Source: Cytobacillus oceanisediminis
GTDB taxonomy: Bacteria; Bacillota; Bacilli; Bacillales; Cytobacillaceae
Direction of reading: 5' to 3'
Assembly (NCBI RefSeq): GCF_022811925.1
Contig: NZ_CP065511.1
Span: 5,271,001-5,335,000, forward strand
Length of the DNA stretch: 64,000 nt
In this document: positions 17,450-25,526 of the stretch, one piece after another
Layout: every line of letters begins with the position of its first letter
How positions within the stretch are numbered: position 1 is the first letter of the stretch
Made by a program: the position numbers and the translations under genes
Notes under the pieces: model-generated
Database searches by the model: none
Told to the model about the DNA's origin: nothing
What the model saw: the letters and a program-made list of their open reading frames with translations, nothing else

Positions 17450-18490
17450 TTAAGCATTTTCATAGCTGGCCAATTTGGCAGCAACATCTTTTAGTGATGT
17501 CCCCTGTAAACTGGGAATACAAATTCCTTTAATTTTATCTAATGCTTCTTTCCACGTTTCCGGGACCGCACTTGCACCCTGCGAGGCTCCAGATAGAGCA
17601 CCTACCATTGCAGGCATACTATCGGACTGTTTCGGCAGTAATGATGCCAGCTGAATTCCTTTTTGCAGGTCTCCTTCTGTACTTAGGAAAATAGCATAGG
17701 CTACTGCGAGTGTTTCAGGAGCAATATTGGCATAGTTATAGACCGCATTGACTACTCGCTTTTGCCATAGCGGTATGGCTGCAAATCCGTCCCCATTGGT
17801 TTCTTCCAGTACATTTAGGGCAATCTCCATTTTTCTGCGAATCCAGGTATTTTCCGGTACGTATTTTAATCCTTCTTCCACTATTTCCTGCGGGGAAGCA
17901 CCTGATAGGGCTGCAGCTATACTGGCAGCCATTGCCTGGGCTGCATATACACCATCTTCAGCATTTGTGATAGAAGCCATTTTTTGTGCTGTACTTGCAG
18001 CTTTTTCAGGCTGGTTTTTATAAATAAGACCGATTGGAACCGCACGTGAAACAGAGCCATCATCATAGTGATGCGGATTGTCATTGCCAGATGCCGGTGG
18101 AAGGATTCCTTTTTTGATGTTTTCAATAGAAGCTCTTTCACTTACTCCGCTCCAAATTTCCTGCTCAGCTTCTACTATGTATTGCATCCAGCCATGAAGT
18201 AATTTTTCTTCCGTAATTTCATTTCCGCAATCCAAAATCATTTGTGCCGCGATGATTGCAAATTCTGTATCATCCGTTCCGCAGAAATCTAAAATTTCCT
18301 CGCTCAAGGCATGTGTGAAGGGTAATGAAATTTTATTAATCCGATGCCGGTCCGTAATTTGGCTAAAGCTCCATAAACGATTTCTCCGCTTAGGAGGAAG
18401 TACGAGCGATCTATGATACATCGCAGCAAAGCCTGCCGAATCACCCATTGCCATCCCGAGAAGAGAACCGTAAATTTTATCATAAGACAT
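17450..18490 (-). CDS. ADP-ribosylglycohydrolase family protein, degenerate metal site
   Basis: About 346 residues from ATG 18490, whose A overlaps the upstream stop (TAATG) and which has AGGAGG nine bases before it. The longer frame to 18604 runs into the upstream gene and is not used. DraG/ARH fold with MAMGDSAG and GTDDTEF kept. In the C-terminal motif, where paralogues read GRDSDT or GRDTDS, this one reads PKQSDS, so one metal-binding aspartate is lost. It may be a regulatory or binding subunit, or use one metal. Translationally coupled to its intact paralogue, which suggests they act as a pair. Confidence 0.85.
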   Translation of the reverse strand: MSYDKIYGSLLGMAMGDSAGFAAMYHRSLVLPPKRRNRLWSFSQITDRHRINKISLPFTHALSEEILDFCGTDDTEFAIIAAQMILDCGNEITEEKLLHGWMQYIVEAEQEIWSGVSERASIENIKKGILPPASGNDNPHHYDDGSVSRAVPIGLIYKNQPEKAASTAQKMASITNAEDGVYAAQAMAASIAAALSGASPQEIVEEGLKYVPENTWIRRKMEIALNVLEETNGDGFAAIPLWQKRVVNAVYNYANIAPETLAVAYAIFLSTEGDLQKGIQLASLLPKQSDSMPAMVGALSGASQGASAVPETWKEALDKIKGICIPSLQGTSLKDVAAKLASYENA

Positions 18491-19482
18491 TACTCTTTTC
18501 CTCCTATTACTACGTTTGTTAAATCTCTGGCAATATCCCGGACATCTATCCCTTTCATGGCCAAAACACAACGGCCGCGAATAATATTTATCCGGTCCTG
18601 CCAATCCTTTGGTACAATATCGGCACCATGTAATGCTCCTGCCATTGCACCATTCATAGCCGCAATCGTATCAGAGTCTCTTCCAATATTGACTCCGCCA
18701 AGTACAGCAGGAATATACTCACCCTTCGCTGCCGCAAACACACCATAGGCGAGCGGAATAGCTTCCGGCCCCATATCGGCCCAAGGATAGTAGAAAATGG
18801 AGATTTTATTGTAGAGTTCTTCAATAGCCTCCTGAACATCTGTATACTTTGTACCGATTTCTACAGCCTCGCTGATTTTCCGGTATGCCCAGGAATCCTT
18901 AGGAATACAGTTCATCCCTGTTTCTATTACCTCTTGCCAATCATTTCCCGTCATGGCATAAGCAACACTTGCGGCTACAGCTTGACCGCAGTATACTCCA
19001 TCCCGGTCGTGACTGACTCTTGCTTCAATCTCAGCTAATCTGGCCGCTTCTTCCGGATCGCCTGCACAATAAATACCAATCGGAGATATTCTCATGGCAA
19101 CTCCGTCACTCCACATTTGGTGGTTATCGACTCCTGTTGCAGGGGCAGCCAGCCCTTTTCGAAGATTAAAGATAGCCTCTACTTCACTAAAGCCTCCGCC
19201 TTTAAAGCCGCCTTCCTGAGAAACAAGATAGTTAGTCCATTCTCTTGTCATATCCTCATAGTTTAATTTATTTCCATATTTTAAGATAATTTTTGCTGTC
19301 AGCATTGTGTATTCGGTATCATCTGTTCCAACTGGATCATCATTGACAAAGTCATTGATCCAGCCATATTTTTCCCGTATCTCTTCCAATGCCAAGCCTT
19401 CGGTTGGAGCTCCTAATGCGTCACCCACTGATAATCCTATTAAACAGCCATATACTCGCTTATACCATTGTTCGAAATCCAA
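18490..19482 (-). CDS. ADP-ribosylglycohydrolase family protein
   Basis: About 330 residues, DraG/ARH fold with intact motifs: GDALGAPTEG near 18, GTDDTEYT near 50 and GRDSDTIAAMNGA near 270. I start at TTG 19482 (reading MDFEQWYKRV), preceded by GGGGG about eight bases away. The upstream GTG at 19539 lies inside a terminator hairpin and would add a hydrophobic tail not expected for the family. It follows the binding-protein gene past a strong hairpin, so it is probably expressed at a lower level than the binding protein. Confidence 0.85.
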   Translation of the reverse strand: MDFEQWYKRVYGCLIGLSVGDALGAPTEGLALEEIREKYGWINDFVNDDPVGTDDTEYTMLTAKIILKYGNKLNYEDMTREWTNYLVSQEGGFKGGGFSEVEAIFNLRKGLAAPATGVDNHQMWSDGVAMRISPIGIYCAGDPEEAARLAEIEARVSHDRDGVYCGQAVAASVAYAMTGNDWQEVIETGMNCIPKDSWAYRKISEAVEIGTKYTDVQEAIEELYNKISIFYYPWADMGPEAIPLAYGVFAAAKGEYIPAVLGGVNIGRDSDTIAAMNGAMAGALHGADIVPKDWQDRINIIRGRCVLAMKGIDVRDIARDLTNVVIGGKE

Positions 19483-19510
19483 ATGAGATCCCCCTATACT
19501 AAAGTTTCCT

Positions 19511-19548
19511 AAAAAAATAGTGGAGAACAGAGTCTCCACTATTTTTTT
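19511..19548. terminator. Strong hairpin between binding-protein gene and downstream hydrolase genes
   Basis: 15-base stem AAAAAATAGTGGAGA (19512-19526) with its complement (19533-19547), six-base loop, T-tract on both strands. It probably acts as a partial terminator or mRNA stabiliser, so that more binding protein than enzyme is made. Confidence 0.85.
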
Positions 19549-19552
19549 AGTA

Positions 19553-21031
19553 TTATCTTAAATTTTTATTTGCAAGTTCTGTAACCTGTTCTCCGCCTGC
19601 CTCATTCCACTCTTTAACGAATTTATCGAAATCAGAGATTGGACGCTTACCAGTAATGATGTCCGTTGTAAATTCCATATACAGGTTTTGCATAGCATCC
19701 CAGTTAGCAACATATTCTTCTGGTATTATGAAGCTATTGTCTTCTGCATAAAATTCTTCTGCTGAATTAAGTGACTTTTCTGCAGATTCACTTAATAATG
19801 GTGTCGTTTCATCTACTGGAGTAGCTGGTGTATAATCAGCCGGCTCCCAGAATCTAGCAAACCATTCACTGTAATATTTATCAGTAAGCTGCAGCTTTCC
19901 ATCCGCTACGTTATAATGCTCGCCTTCGAACCCGAATCGGTCGATCATTTGTCCTTCAGGGCTCGCCATATAATCTAGAATCTTAAACACAAGATCCTTA
20001 TTCTCAGAATTAGCAGAGATTGCAATACCTCTTGATTCTTTTGTAACATCCGTAGCACCAAAGCCTTGATATTCGCCCTTTGCAGGCGGCAGCATGACTA
20101 GTGAAGCTTCTTCTCCGCTCACTTGAACCATTTTGCCTTCATAAATATCAATTACTTTTCCAGCTGTACCAGGGATGATCGCAGTTTCTCCATCAAAGAA
20201 TGCTTTTTCTTTCGTATCCCATTGCTTTGTTAAGTATTGAGGATCCAAAAGACCTTCTTTATATAGCTTATTATAGAATTCAAGCTTTTCTTTTTGCTGC
20301 TTTGAAACTCTTGCGTATTCGTAAGAGCCATCTTCTTTTTGCAGCCAAGTCTTATTGATCCCAAAAGCCATATCAAACATATAGTCGATTTCTGCAATGT
20401 CGCCGGCAACTGTAATGGCATATTTAGGTTTATCGCCGCCTGGCTGTTTTTCGACTAATTCTTTGAAAAATGAATAGTAATTGTCCACAGTTGGATTTTC
20501 CATTAGTGCTTTAGAAGTTTCCATTTGGTTAAACCAGTCTCCTCTAATGACAGGAACTTTAGGAGCAAGCGGTTTAATCCATAGTAAGTAAGGATAATTT
20601 GCAAGTCTTTTTTCGTTAAAAGGCTGAATGATATCCTTTAGATATTTTGAATCCTTGATGTAAGGTCTTAAATCCTCTAATAAACCTTGATCAGCCATGG
20701 CTTGATCTCCGCCTTGGAAATAAATCATGTCAGGAATATCTCCGCTATTGAGCAGCAAGTTTAACTTCTCAGCATAGTTGCCTTGCGGGAGGTCGACTAA
20801 TTCAAAATTAACTTTAATATTTTCATCTTCAAGGAGCCCTTTTTCAATCGCATCATAATATTTTTCTGATACAGGGTTTGAGCTGTTATCATCCTTCATT
20901 ACAACACGGATTGTTGTGGCTCCCCCTTTATCTTTTTTATCTCCCTGACCTGCTTCCTCTTTGTTTGTACAAGCCGCCAGTAAACCCAAAACTAAAATGA
21001 GGCTTAATATGGCTAAAAAAGATTTTCTCAT
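19553..21031 (-). CDS. ABC transporter substrate-binding lipoprotein (CUT1, LplA-like)
   Basis: 492 residues. Signal peptide with lipobox LLAAC, cysteine at residue 21, then a charged linker and a two-lobed solute-binding fold (LPQGNYAEKLNLLLNSGDIPD segment region near 105). Anchored outside the membrane, it delivers a sugar-like ligand to the two permeases encoded at 12.8-14.6 kb. It is the first gene behind two operators. The long linker and size match the LplA/YtcQ subgroup, which binds glycosides or oligosaccharides. Ligand not predictable from sequence. Confidence 0.93.
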   Translation of the reverse strand: MRKSFLAILSLILVLGLLAACTNKEEAGQGDKKDKGGATTIRVVMKDDNSSNPVSEKYYDAIEKGLLEDENIKVNFELVDLPQGNYAEKLNLLLNSGDIPDMIYFQGGDQAMADQGLLEDLRPYIKDSKYLKDIIQPFNEKRLANYPYLLWIKPLAPKVPVIRGDWFNQMETSKALMENPTVDNYYSFFKELVEKQPGGDKPKYAITVAGDIAEIDYMFDMAFGINKTWLQKEDGSYEYARVSKQQKEKLEFYNKLYKEGLLDPQYLTKQWDTKEKAFFDGETAIIPGTAGKVIDIYEGKMVQVSGEEASLVMLPPAKGEYQGFGATDVTKESRGIAISANSENKDLVFKILDYMASPEGQMIDRFGFEGEHYNVADGKLQLTDKYYSEWFARFWEPADYTPATPVDETTPLLSESAEKSLNSAEEFYAEDNSFIIPEEYVANWDAMQNLYMEFTTDIITGKRPISDFDKFVKEWNEAGGEQVTELANKNLR

Positions 21032-21155
21032 TACTTTTCCCCCTAAAAAGTTATTTTTTCATATTCTAATTGAATCGATGAATGATTGCTCCCCCCTTGC
21101 CATTCATCATATTAGGAGATTGATAGTATAAAAGCTAACTAGAATCACAATAATG

Positions 21156-21169
21156 TGGAACCGGTTACA
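21156..21169. promoter_or_regulatory. LacI-type operator, imperfect copy
   Basis: TGGAACCGGTTACA: one change from TGTAACCGGTTACA; the right half-site is intact. 125 bases upstream of the binding-protein start. Confidence 0.75.
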
Positions 21170-21253
21170 TAATTGACTATAAAAGGCTGTTCCTAACAAT
21201 TCTGAATCAATAGATGTTGTTAGAGCTTGATACCAAATTATTATACACTCTTA

Positions 21254-21267
21254 TGTAACCGGTTACA
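21254..21267. promoter_or_regulatory. LacI-type operator, perfect copy
   Basis: TGTAACCGGTTACA extended to ATGTAACCGGTTACAT. Its centre is 98 bases from the imperfect copy, a spacing that would allow looping. Confidence 0.85.
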
Positions 21268-21506
21268 TATTATATTCCCTTTTAGAATAATTGAAAGTGG
21301 TTTTAAAGTCAACTACTAAAAATTCAAATTAATTTGGAAAATCCAACAGGTCCCCATCCTTCAGCTTTGAACCCAAGCTGCACCTCCACAACATTTTGCT
21401 CCATGTTACAAGCGGGATATATGCCTTCAGATTTTTAGCAGAAATAAATCGGATTGGTTATAAAATTTAATATCTGAAAATCATCTTTCTCCCAATAAAA
21501 CAGAAT

Positions 21507-21545
21507 CCCCCATAATCCAGGAGATACTCTGAAGATTAAGGGGGA
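21507..21545 (-). terminator. Hairpin after the regulator gene
   Basis: CCCCCATAATCC (from 21507) pairs with GATTAAGGGGG (21533-21543) with one bulge. Minus-strand sequence after it is T-rich but not a clean run. Confidence 0.5.
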
Positions 21546-21604
21546 CTTCCTGATTTCCATCATATTCTATTCGTGCGTTCTCTTAAACCAACTAAAATCA
21601 AGGC

Positions 21605-22915
21605 CTATAACTTCAACTCATAAACCTTCCGCGGCCGCCCGCGCTGTCCAGGCTGTTCTTCACCGGTCACTTTGGCAAGCCCGAGCCGCTCGAGCTCCGC
21701 CATAATCCTCCTCGAGTTTCGTTCGGTGTTTTTCAGCCATCTTGAGACTTCCTGCGCAGTGACAATCTTTTTTTGATAATGCCTTGAAAGGTATTCGATT
21801 TTGGATACAATTGCAGGATTGATTTTGGCGCCCTTAAAGCGTTCTTCCCATTCCTCTCCCCAAATGCGCTGCTGGTAGGAAACCGCCTCTTCGCCGCTTT
21901 CCGAAAGGTGTTCCTTAATTTGTTTGGTTTCATCGACACTAACCACAGGCGAAGCTTTCTGATCCCTGGCATATTGGAGGGCTAGCCGGACATTCTGCTC
22001 TGCATCATATGCCGTCAGCCCGTAGCCGACACCGATTCTCACCTTCAGCTTGCTGTGGATTTTCGCTTCTTCAATGAGCGAGTACATGGAGGCTTCCTGA
22101 AAATGCATATCCATTTCGCCCCGGGTTGTATAAATAAAAAATAGACCATCCCCGATCTGCACAAAGGAGCCTTGGACTTTTTCGGCATAATCAAGCATGA
22201 CCTGCTTAATCTCCAGCTCATGCCGCTTCATTTCATAGGTAAAATGCTGCTCTTCCAGAGAGCTTGCAGAGTGAACGACTTCCATTCCCATAATCGCTAT
22301 CTGGGAGCGCTTATACCAATTGGACTGGCCTCTTTCCCTTAGGTAGCGCAGTACAAGTTTTATGGCTACAGGAGATGGGACCACCCGGTAGCATGGGATT
22401 CCCTGTTCCCTCAGCCGGTCATGAACTTCCTGGACACATGTCAATGCGACCTCCGTTTTTCCTTCCTCAAAAAGCTTCTTATGAAAGCGGATGATTTCCT
22501 CGGCTGGTTCGTACTCATTATAGGAAAAAGCCTGAATGTTTAAATCTCCTAAAAAATATGTATTCTTTAGTGTATCCAGCTCGGATTCCTGAATGGTGTC
22601 CAGGCTTGCCTGCTGAAATCCGCCTTCTCTGATATGAGCTTCAAGGAGTGTTCCCAGCAGACTGGAGCCATATAGAGGGGGATAATGGGCGTTTTCTTCC
22701 CCAATCAGCCCTTTTGAACGCGCGTAATAATAAGGGGCCTGTCCGGAGAAAAACCATAAATCGATTTCCGTCTGATGTTCCCTGATAATCTTTTCCGTTT
22801 CTTTTGTTTCCTTATAAATGTATGGAATCATCTCAAGCTCGCTGTATTCACGCGACAAGGCAAGAATGTGTCCAACGGAGTCTCCCGGCCCCACTACCCC
22901 AACGCGAATCTTCAT
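21605..22915 (-). CDS. Transcriptional regulator with ligand-sensing, cyclase-like and winged-helix regions
   Basis: 436 residues. N-terminal part (1-200) begins RVGVVGPGDSVGHIL and looks like an alpha/beta ligand-binding fold. The middle (about 205-335) has a pattern like a degenerate nucleotidyl-cyclase/GGDEF fold (FVQIGDGLFFIYTT, then RIGVGYGLTAYDAEQNVRLAL). The C-terminal 75 residues form a winged helix followed by a basic tail, GQRGRPRKVYEL. The GGDEF catalytic signature itself is absent, so cyclic-nucleotide synthesis is not supported. It lies just after a carbamoylase-type hydrolase (21 bases), so it likely controls the hydrolase/abg cluster. I do not know a named family for it. Confidence 0.75.
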   Translation of the reverse strand: MKIRVGVVGPGDSVGHILALSREYSELEMIPYIYKETKETEKIIREHQTEIDLWFFSGQAPYYYARSKGLIGEENAHYPPLYGSSLLGTLLEAHIREGGFQQASLDTIQESELDTLKNTYFLGDLNIQAFSYNEYEPAEEIIRFHKKLFEEGKTEVALTCVQEVHDRLREQGIPCYRVVPSPVAIKLVLRYLRERGQSNWYKRSQIAIMGMEVVHSASSLEEQHFTYEMKRHELEIKQVMLDYAEKVQGSFVQIGDGLFFIYTTRGEMDMHFQEASMYSLIEEAKIHSKLKVRIGVGYGLTAYDAEQNVRLALQYARDQKASPVVSVDETKQIKEHLSESGEEAVSYQQRIWGEEWEERFKGAKINPAIVSKIEYLSRHYQKKIVTAQEVSRWLKNTERNSRRIMAELERLGLAKVTGEEQPGQRGRPRKVYELKL

Positions 22916-22936
22916 TCTTTTCCACCTGCTTCTTCT

Positions 22937-24175
22937 TTATATACTTGTTTCAATTTTTAAATATTGAGCGATAATCTCTGTTCCCAGTTCCAGATCTTCA
23001 ATAGAGGCAAACTCCTCAGGATGGTGGCTGAGCCCATTTTTGCAGGGAATGAATAAAAGTCCTGAAGGCCATTTGGCCGCCATATTCATGACATCATGGC
23101 CGGCACCGCTTTCAAGCACCAATGCTTTGTATCCTAAAGATTCACCTGAATGCTGTAATTCCCGCATCACTGTCTCATCCAGCTGAACGGATGGATTATG
23201 AACAAGCGTTTTTACTTCTATTTTAACACCAAAAGAGTCAGAAAGCTGATGGCATTTTTCACGGATAAGCTCCTCCATTTCTTTTTTCAGCGAATCGTCC
23301 ACACTGCGGATATCGACTCCAAGCTCAACCGTTCCGGGAATCACATTCATGGCGTTCGGCTTTAATTCAAAGGTGCTTGCTGTTGCCACAATCGGCACCG
23401 CATTGGAATCCGATAAAGAAAGAGCTGTCTCTGATATGAATGGAACGAGAGGTGCAGCCGCGACAAAGGCATCCTTTCGTTTGCCCATTGGCGTCGTTCC
23501 TGTGTGCCCCATCTGTCCGTTGATGATTACCTTTAAGCGGATTGGGCAGGCAACTGCCGTCACCGCTCCAAAGTTTGCCCCGGCATCTTCCACTCTAGTT
23601 CCCTGCTCAATGTGAAGCTCGATAAAACTTTTTAAAGCTGTCTCCGGCCGTTCAGCTTCTTCAATTGCATCCCATGACAGTCCCATGTCCTCGACTGCCT
23701 GGCGGATGGTGATGCCATCTTCATCAGTTACACCTTCCACTTCTTTCTTATTAAGAAGGCCGCTCATAGCCTTGCTGCCAATGGTTGATACGCCAAAACG
23801 AGATGATTCCTCAGATGCAAAACAAATGACTTCAATTGGTGAAGCAGGTTCGAATCCTTCTTCTTTCAATTTCTTTACGGCAGCCAGACCGCAAAGGACA
23901 CCGGCCACTCCATCATAGCCTCCTCCGCCTTTTACGGTATCCACATGAGAGCCTACGGCAACAGCAGGTAATGAATCTTCTGCTTCCCAGCGGGCAATCG
24001 CATTCCCCGCTTCATCTCTTTCAACCTTCAAACCGATATCCTCAGCAATGGAAACAAATACATCAATGGCGCGCCACTCTTCTTTCGTGTAGCCTAGCCG
24101 GCAGAACCCTTCAGCCTGGTTCATGTTGTCTGTTAAATTTAACGCTTTCAGATGCTTATCCAACCATTCTTTCAT
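22937..24175 (-). CDS. Zn-dependent hydrolase, hydantoinase/carbamoylase family (M20)
   Basis: About 412 residues. Motifs: GSHVDTVKGGGGYDGVAGV near 78-96, FASEESSRFGVSTIGSKAM near 124-142, ELHIEQGTRVE near 190, HTGTTPM near 222 and a late HHPEE. Cleaves N-carbamoyl or related amide bonds. I choose ATG 24175, ten bases after GGAGG; GTG 24184 and TTG 24181 are too near the site. A paralogue of the 3481-4737 gene, but in another operon. The position between an M20 amidohydrolase and the regulator suggests a second amide-nitrogen pathway. Confidence 0.9.
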   Translation of the reverse strand: MKEWLDKHLKALNLTDNMNQAEGFCRLGYTKEEWRAIDVFVSIAEDIGLKVERDEAGNAIARWEAEDSLPAVAVGSHVDTVKGGGGYDGVAGVLCGLAAVKKLKEEGFEPASPIEVICFASEESSRFGVSTIGSKAMSGLLNKKEVEGVTDEDGITIRQAVEDMGLSWDAIEEAERPETALKSFIELHIEQGTRVEDAGANFGAVTAVACPIRLKVIINGQMGHTGTTPMGKRKDAFVAAAPLVPFISETALSLSDSNAVPIVATASTFELKPNAMNVIPGTVELGVDIRSVDDSLKKEMEELIREKCHQLSDSFGVKIEVKTLVHNPSVQLDETVMRELQHSGESLGYKALVLESGAGHDVMNMAAKWPSGLLFIPCKNGLSHHPEEFASIEDLELGTEIIAQYLKIETSI

Positions 24176-24200
24176 TTTCAACACTCCTCCCTTATCTAAA

Positions 24201-24224
24201 ATGAGGCAGATTGCTCTGCCTCAT
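24201..24224 (-). terminator. Hairpin between M20 amidohydrolase and carbamoylase genes
   Basis: ATGAGGCAG (24201-24209) pairs perfectly with CTGCCTCAT (24216-24224). A short T-rich stretch follows on the minus strand; probably a partial terminator inside the cluster. Confidence 0.65.
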
Positions 24225-24231
24225 CCATTCC

Positions 24232-25506
24232 TTAATTTAATTTTTTTATAGATTCAAACAGCAGCTGGACGGCATTTATCATCGTGCCTTCGTTTATATC
24301 AAACTTCTCGTTATGATGGCCGGCTGCCAGTTCTGTACCGAAAATACAGTATGTCGCCTGTCCTCCATTTTGCTGAACACGCTCCATAAAGAAGGTTGCA
24401 TCCTCGGAGCCTGCAGGTGAATTGTCTTCAAGAATGCTTTCTTTTATATAGGAAGCTTCTTGTGAACAGGAATGCAAGACGGATGCCAGCTCTTTTGAAC
24501 CTTGAGCACTAATGGCCTCGCCCACAGTATGAATCTTGTATTCTACTCCATACATTTGGGCTGATCCTGCGATAACAGCTTCTGCCTGGGCTTTGACATA
24601 TTCGTTAATTTTAGTCGTTTCCCCGCGTGTTTCAATTTTCAGCACAGCTTTATCTGCGATAATATTGCGGCCAGAGCCTGCATGCAATTCACCCACGTTG
24701 ATGCGGGTTGCCCCTTCTGAATGACGCGGAATAGCGTAAATATTAAGGGCAGCAGAAGCGGCGGCCAGCAGGGCGTTTTTACCCTCTTCCGGATTTCCGC
24801 CTGCATGGGAAGAAACTCCTTTAAACGTTACATCAAGCTTTGAAGTCGCCAGGAATCCGTTTTTTGATGCCACAAAATGTCCATCTGGAACTCCTGTGCC
24901 GACATGTGAGGCAATTAAGTAATCCACATCATCGACAACTCCGGCTTCGGCCATCGAACGAGCCCCGCGGGTGCCTTCCTCGGCAGGCTGAAAAATCAAT
25001 TTGATTTTTCCCTTAAGGCTGTCTTTATTTTCAGCAATCAAGTTTGCCAGGCCAAGCCCGATGGTTGTATGGGCATCATGTCCGCAGGCATGCATGGTGT
25101 TTGGAACTTTAGACCTGAACCCCTCTTTTTGCGGAATATGGCTGTCTGCCTCTGATTCATGGATCGGCAATGCATCCATATCAACACGGAATGCAATCAC
25201 CGGGCCTTCCTTTTTGGTATCCATCGTCGCGACAATGCCTGTATAGCCGTCTGTAAAAGCTTCGATATAATCTTTTTTCGCACCATTTTCGAGAGCCCAT
25301 TGATAATGTGCGGCTGTTTCCTCTTGGTTCGGCTTACCCATAAAATAATCAGCTGCCATTACCTGCCTGCCCATTTCCAGCCGGAAGCCAAGTTCATCCA
25401 GGATTGATGCGACAATGGAGGCTGTCCGCATTTCCAGGAATCCTCCCTCTGGATAGCGGTGAAAATCACGCCGCCACTCTTTTAATTGATTTTCGAGGTT
25501 ACTCAC
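24232..25506 (-). CDS. M20 amidohydrolase, AbgA-like
   Basis: 424 residues, M20D zinc peptidase fold. Motifs: RRDFHRYPEGGFLEMRT near 12, MHACGHDAHTTIGLGL near 140, FQPAEEGTRGARSM near 175, and SEDATFFMERV near 375. The insert between the first two motifs is the longer form found in AbgA-type subunits. Start GTG at 25506. Follows the AbgT-type transporter gene by 20 bases, so its substrate probably enters through that transporter. Close paralogue of the 29429-30724 gene. Confidence 0.9.
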   Translation of the reverse strand: MSNLENQLKEWRRDFHRYPEGGFLEMRTASIVASILDELGFRLEMGRQVMAADYFMGKPNQEETAAHYQWALENGAKKDYIEAFTDGYTGIVATMDTKKEGPVIAFRVDMDALPIHESEADSHIPQKEGFRSKVPNTMHACGHDAHTTIGLGLANLIAENKDSLKGKIKLIFQPAEEGTRGARSMAEAGVVDDVDYLIASHVGTGVPDGHFVASKNGFLATSKLDVTFKGVSSHAGGNPEEGKNALLAAASAALNIYAIPRHSEGATRINVGELHAGSGRNIIADKAVLKIETRGETTKINEYVKAQAEAVIAGSAQMYGVEYKIHTVGEAISAQGSKELASVLHSCSQEASYIKESILEDNSPAGSEDATFFMERVQQNGGQATYCIFGTELAAGHHNEKFDINEGTMINAVQLLFESIKKLN

Positions 25507-25526
25507 TTTTTAACCACATCCTGTTC

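Larger units (their letters stand above)
21032..21604. other. 573-base intergenic region upstream of the binding-protein gene
   Basis: Holds two operator palindromes (21156-21169 and 21254-21267) and a hairpin near 21507-21545 after the upstream regulator gene. A TATAAT-like box lies near 21273-21278 (minus strand) but without a good -35. The middle part (21300-21500) shows nothing I can call. Confidence 0.6.

Noticed and set aside
18491..18604. N-terminal extension of the degenerate ARH protein
   Set aside because: Reads through the end of the upstream gene in another frame; ATG 18490 has a proper ribosome site and TAATG coupling.
19483..19539. Upstream GTG start of the ARH protein
   Set aside because: Lies in the hairpin stem, which would be coding only by accident.
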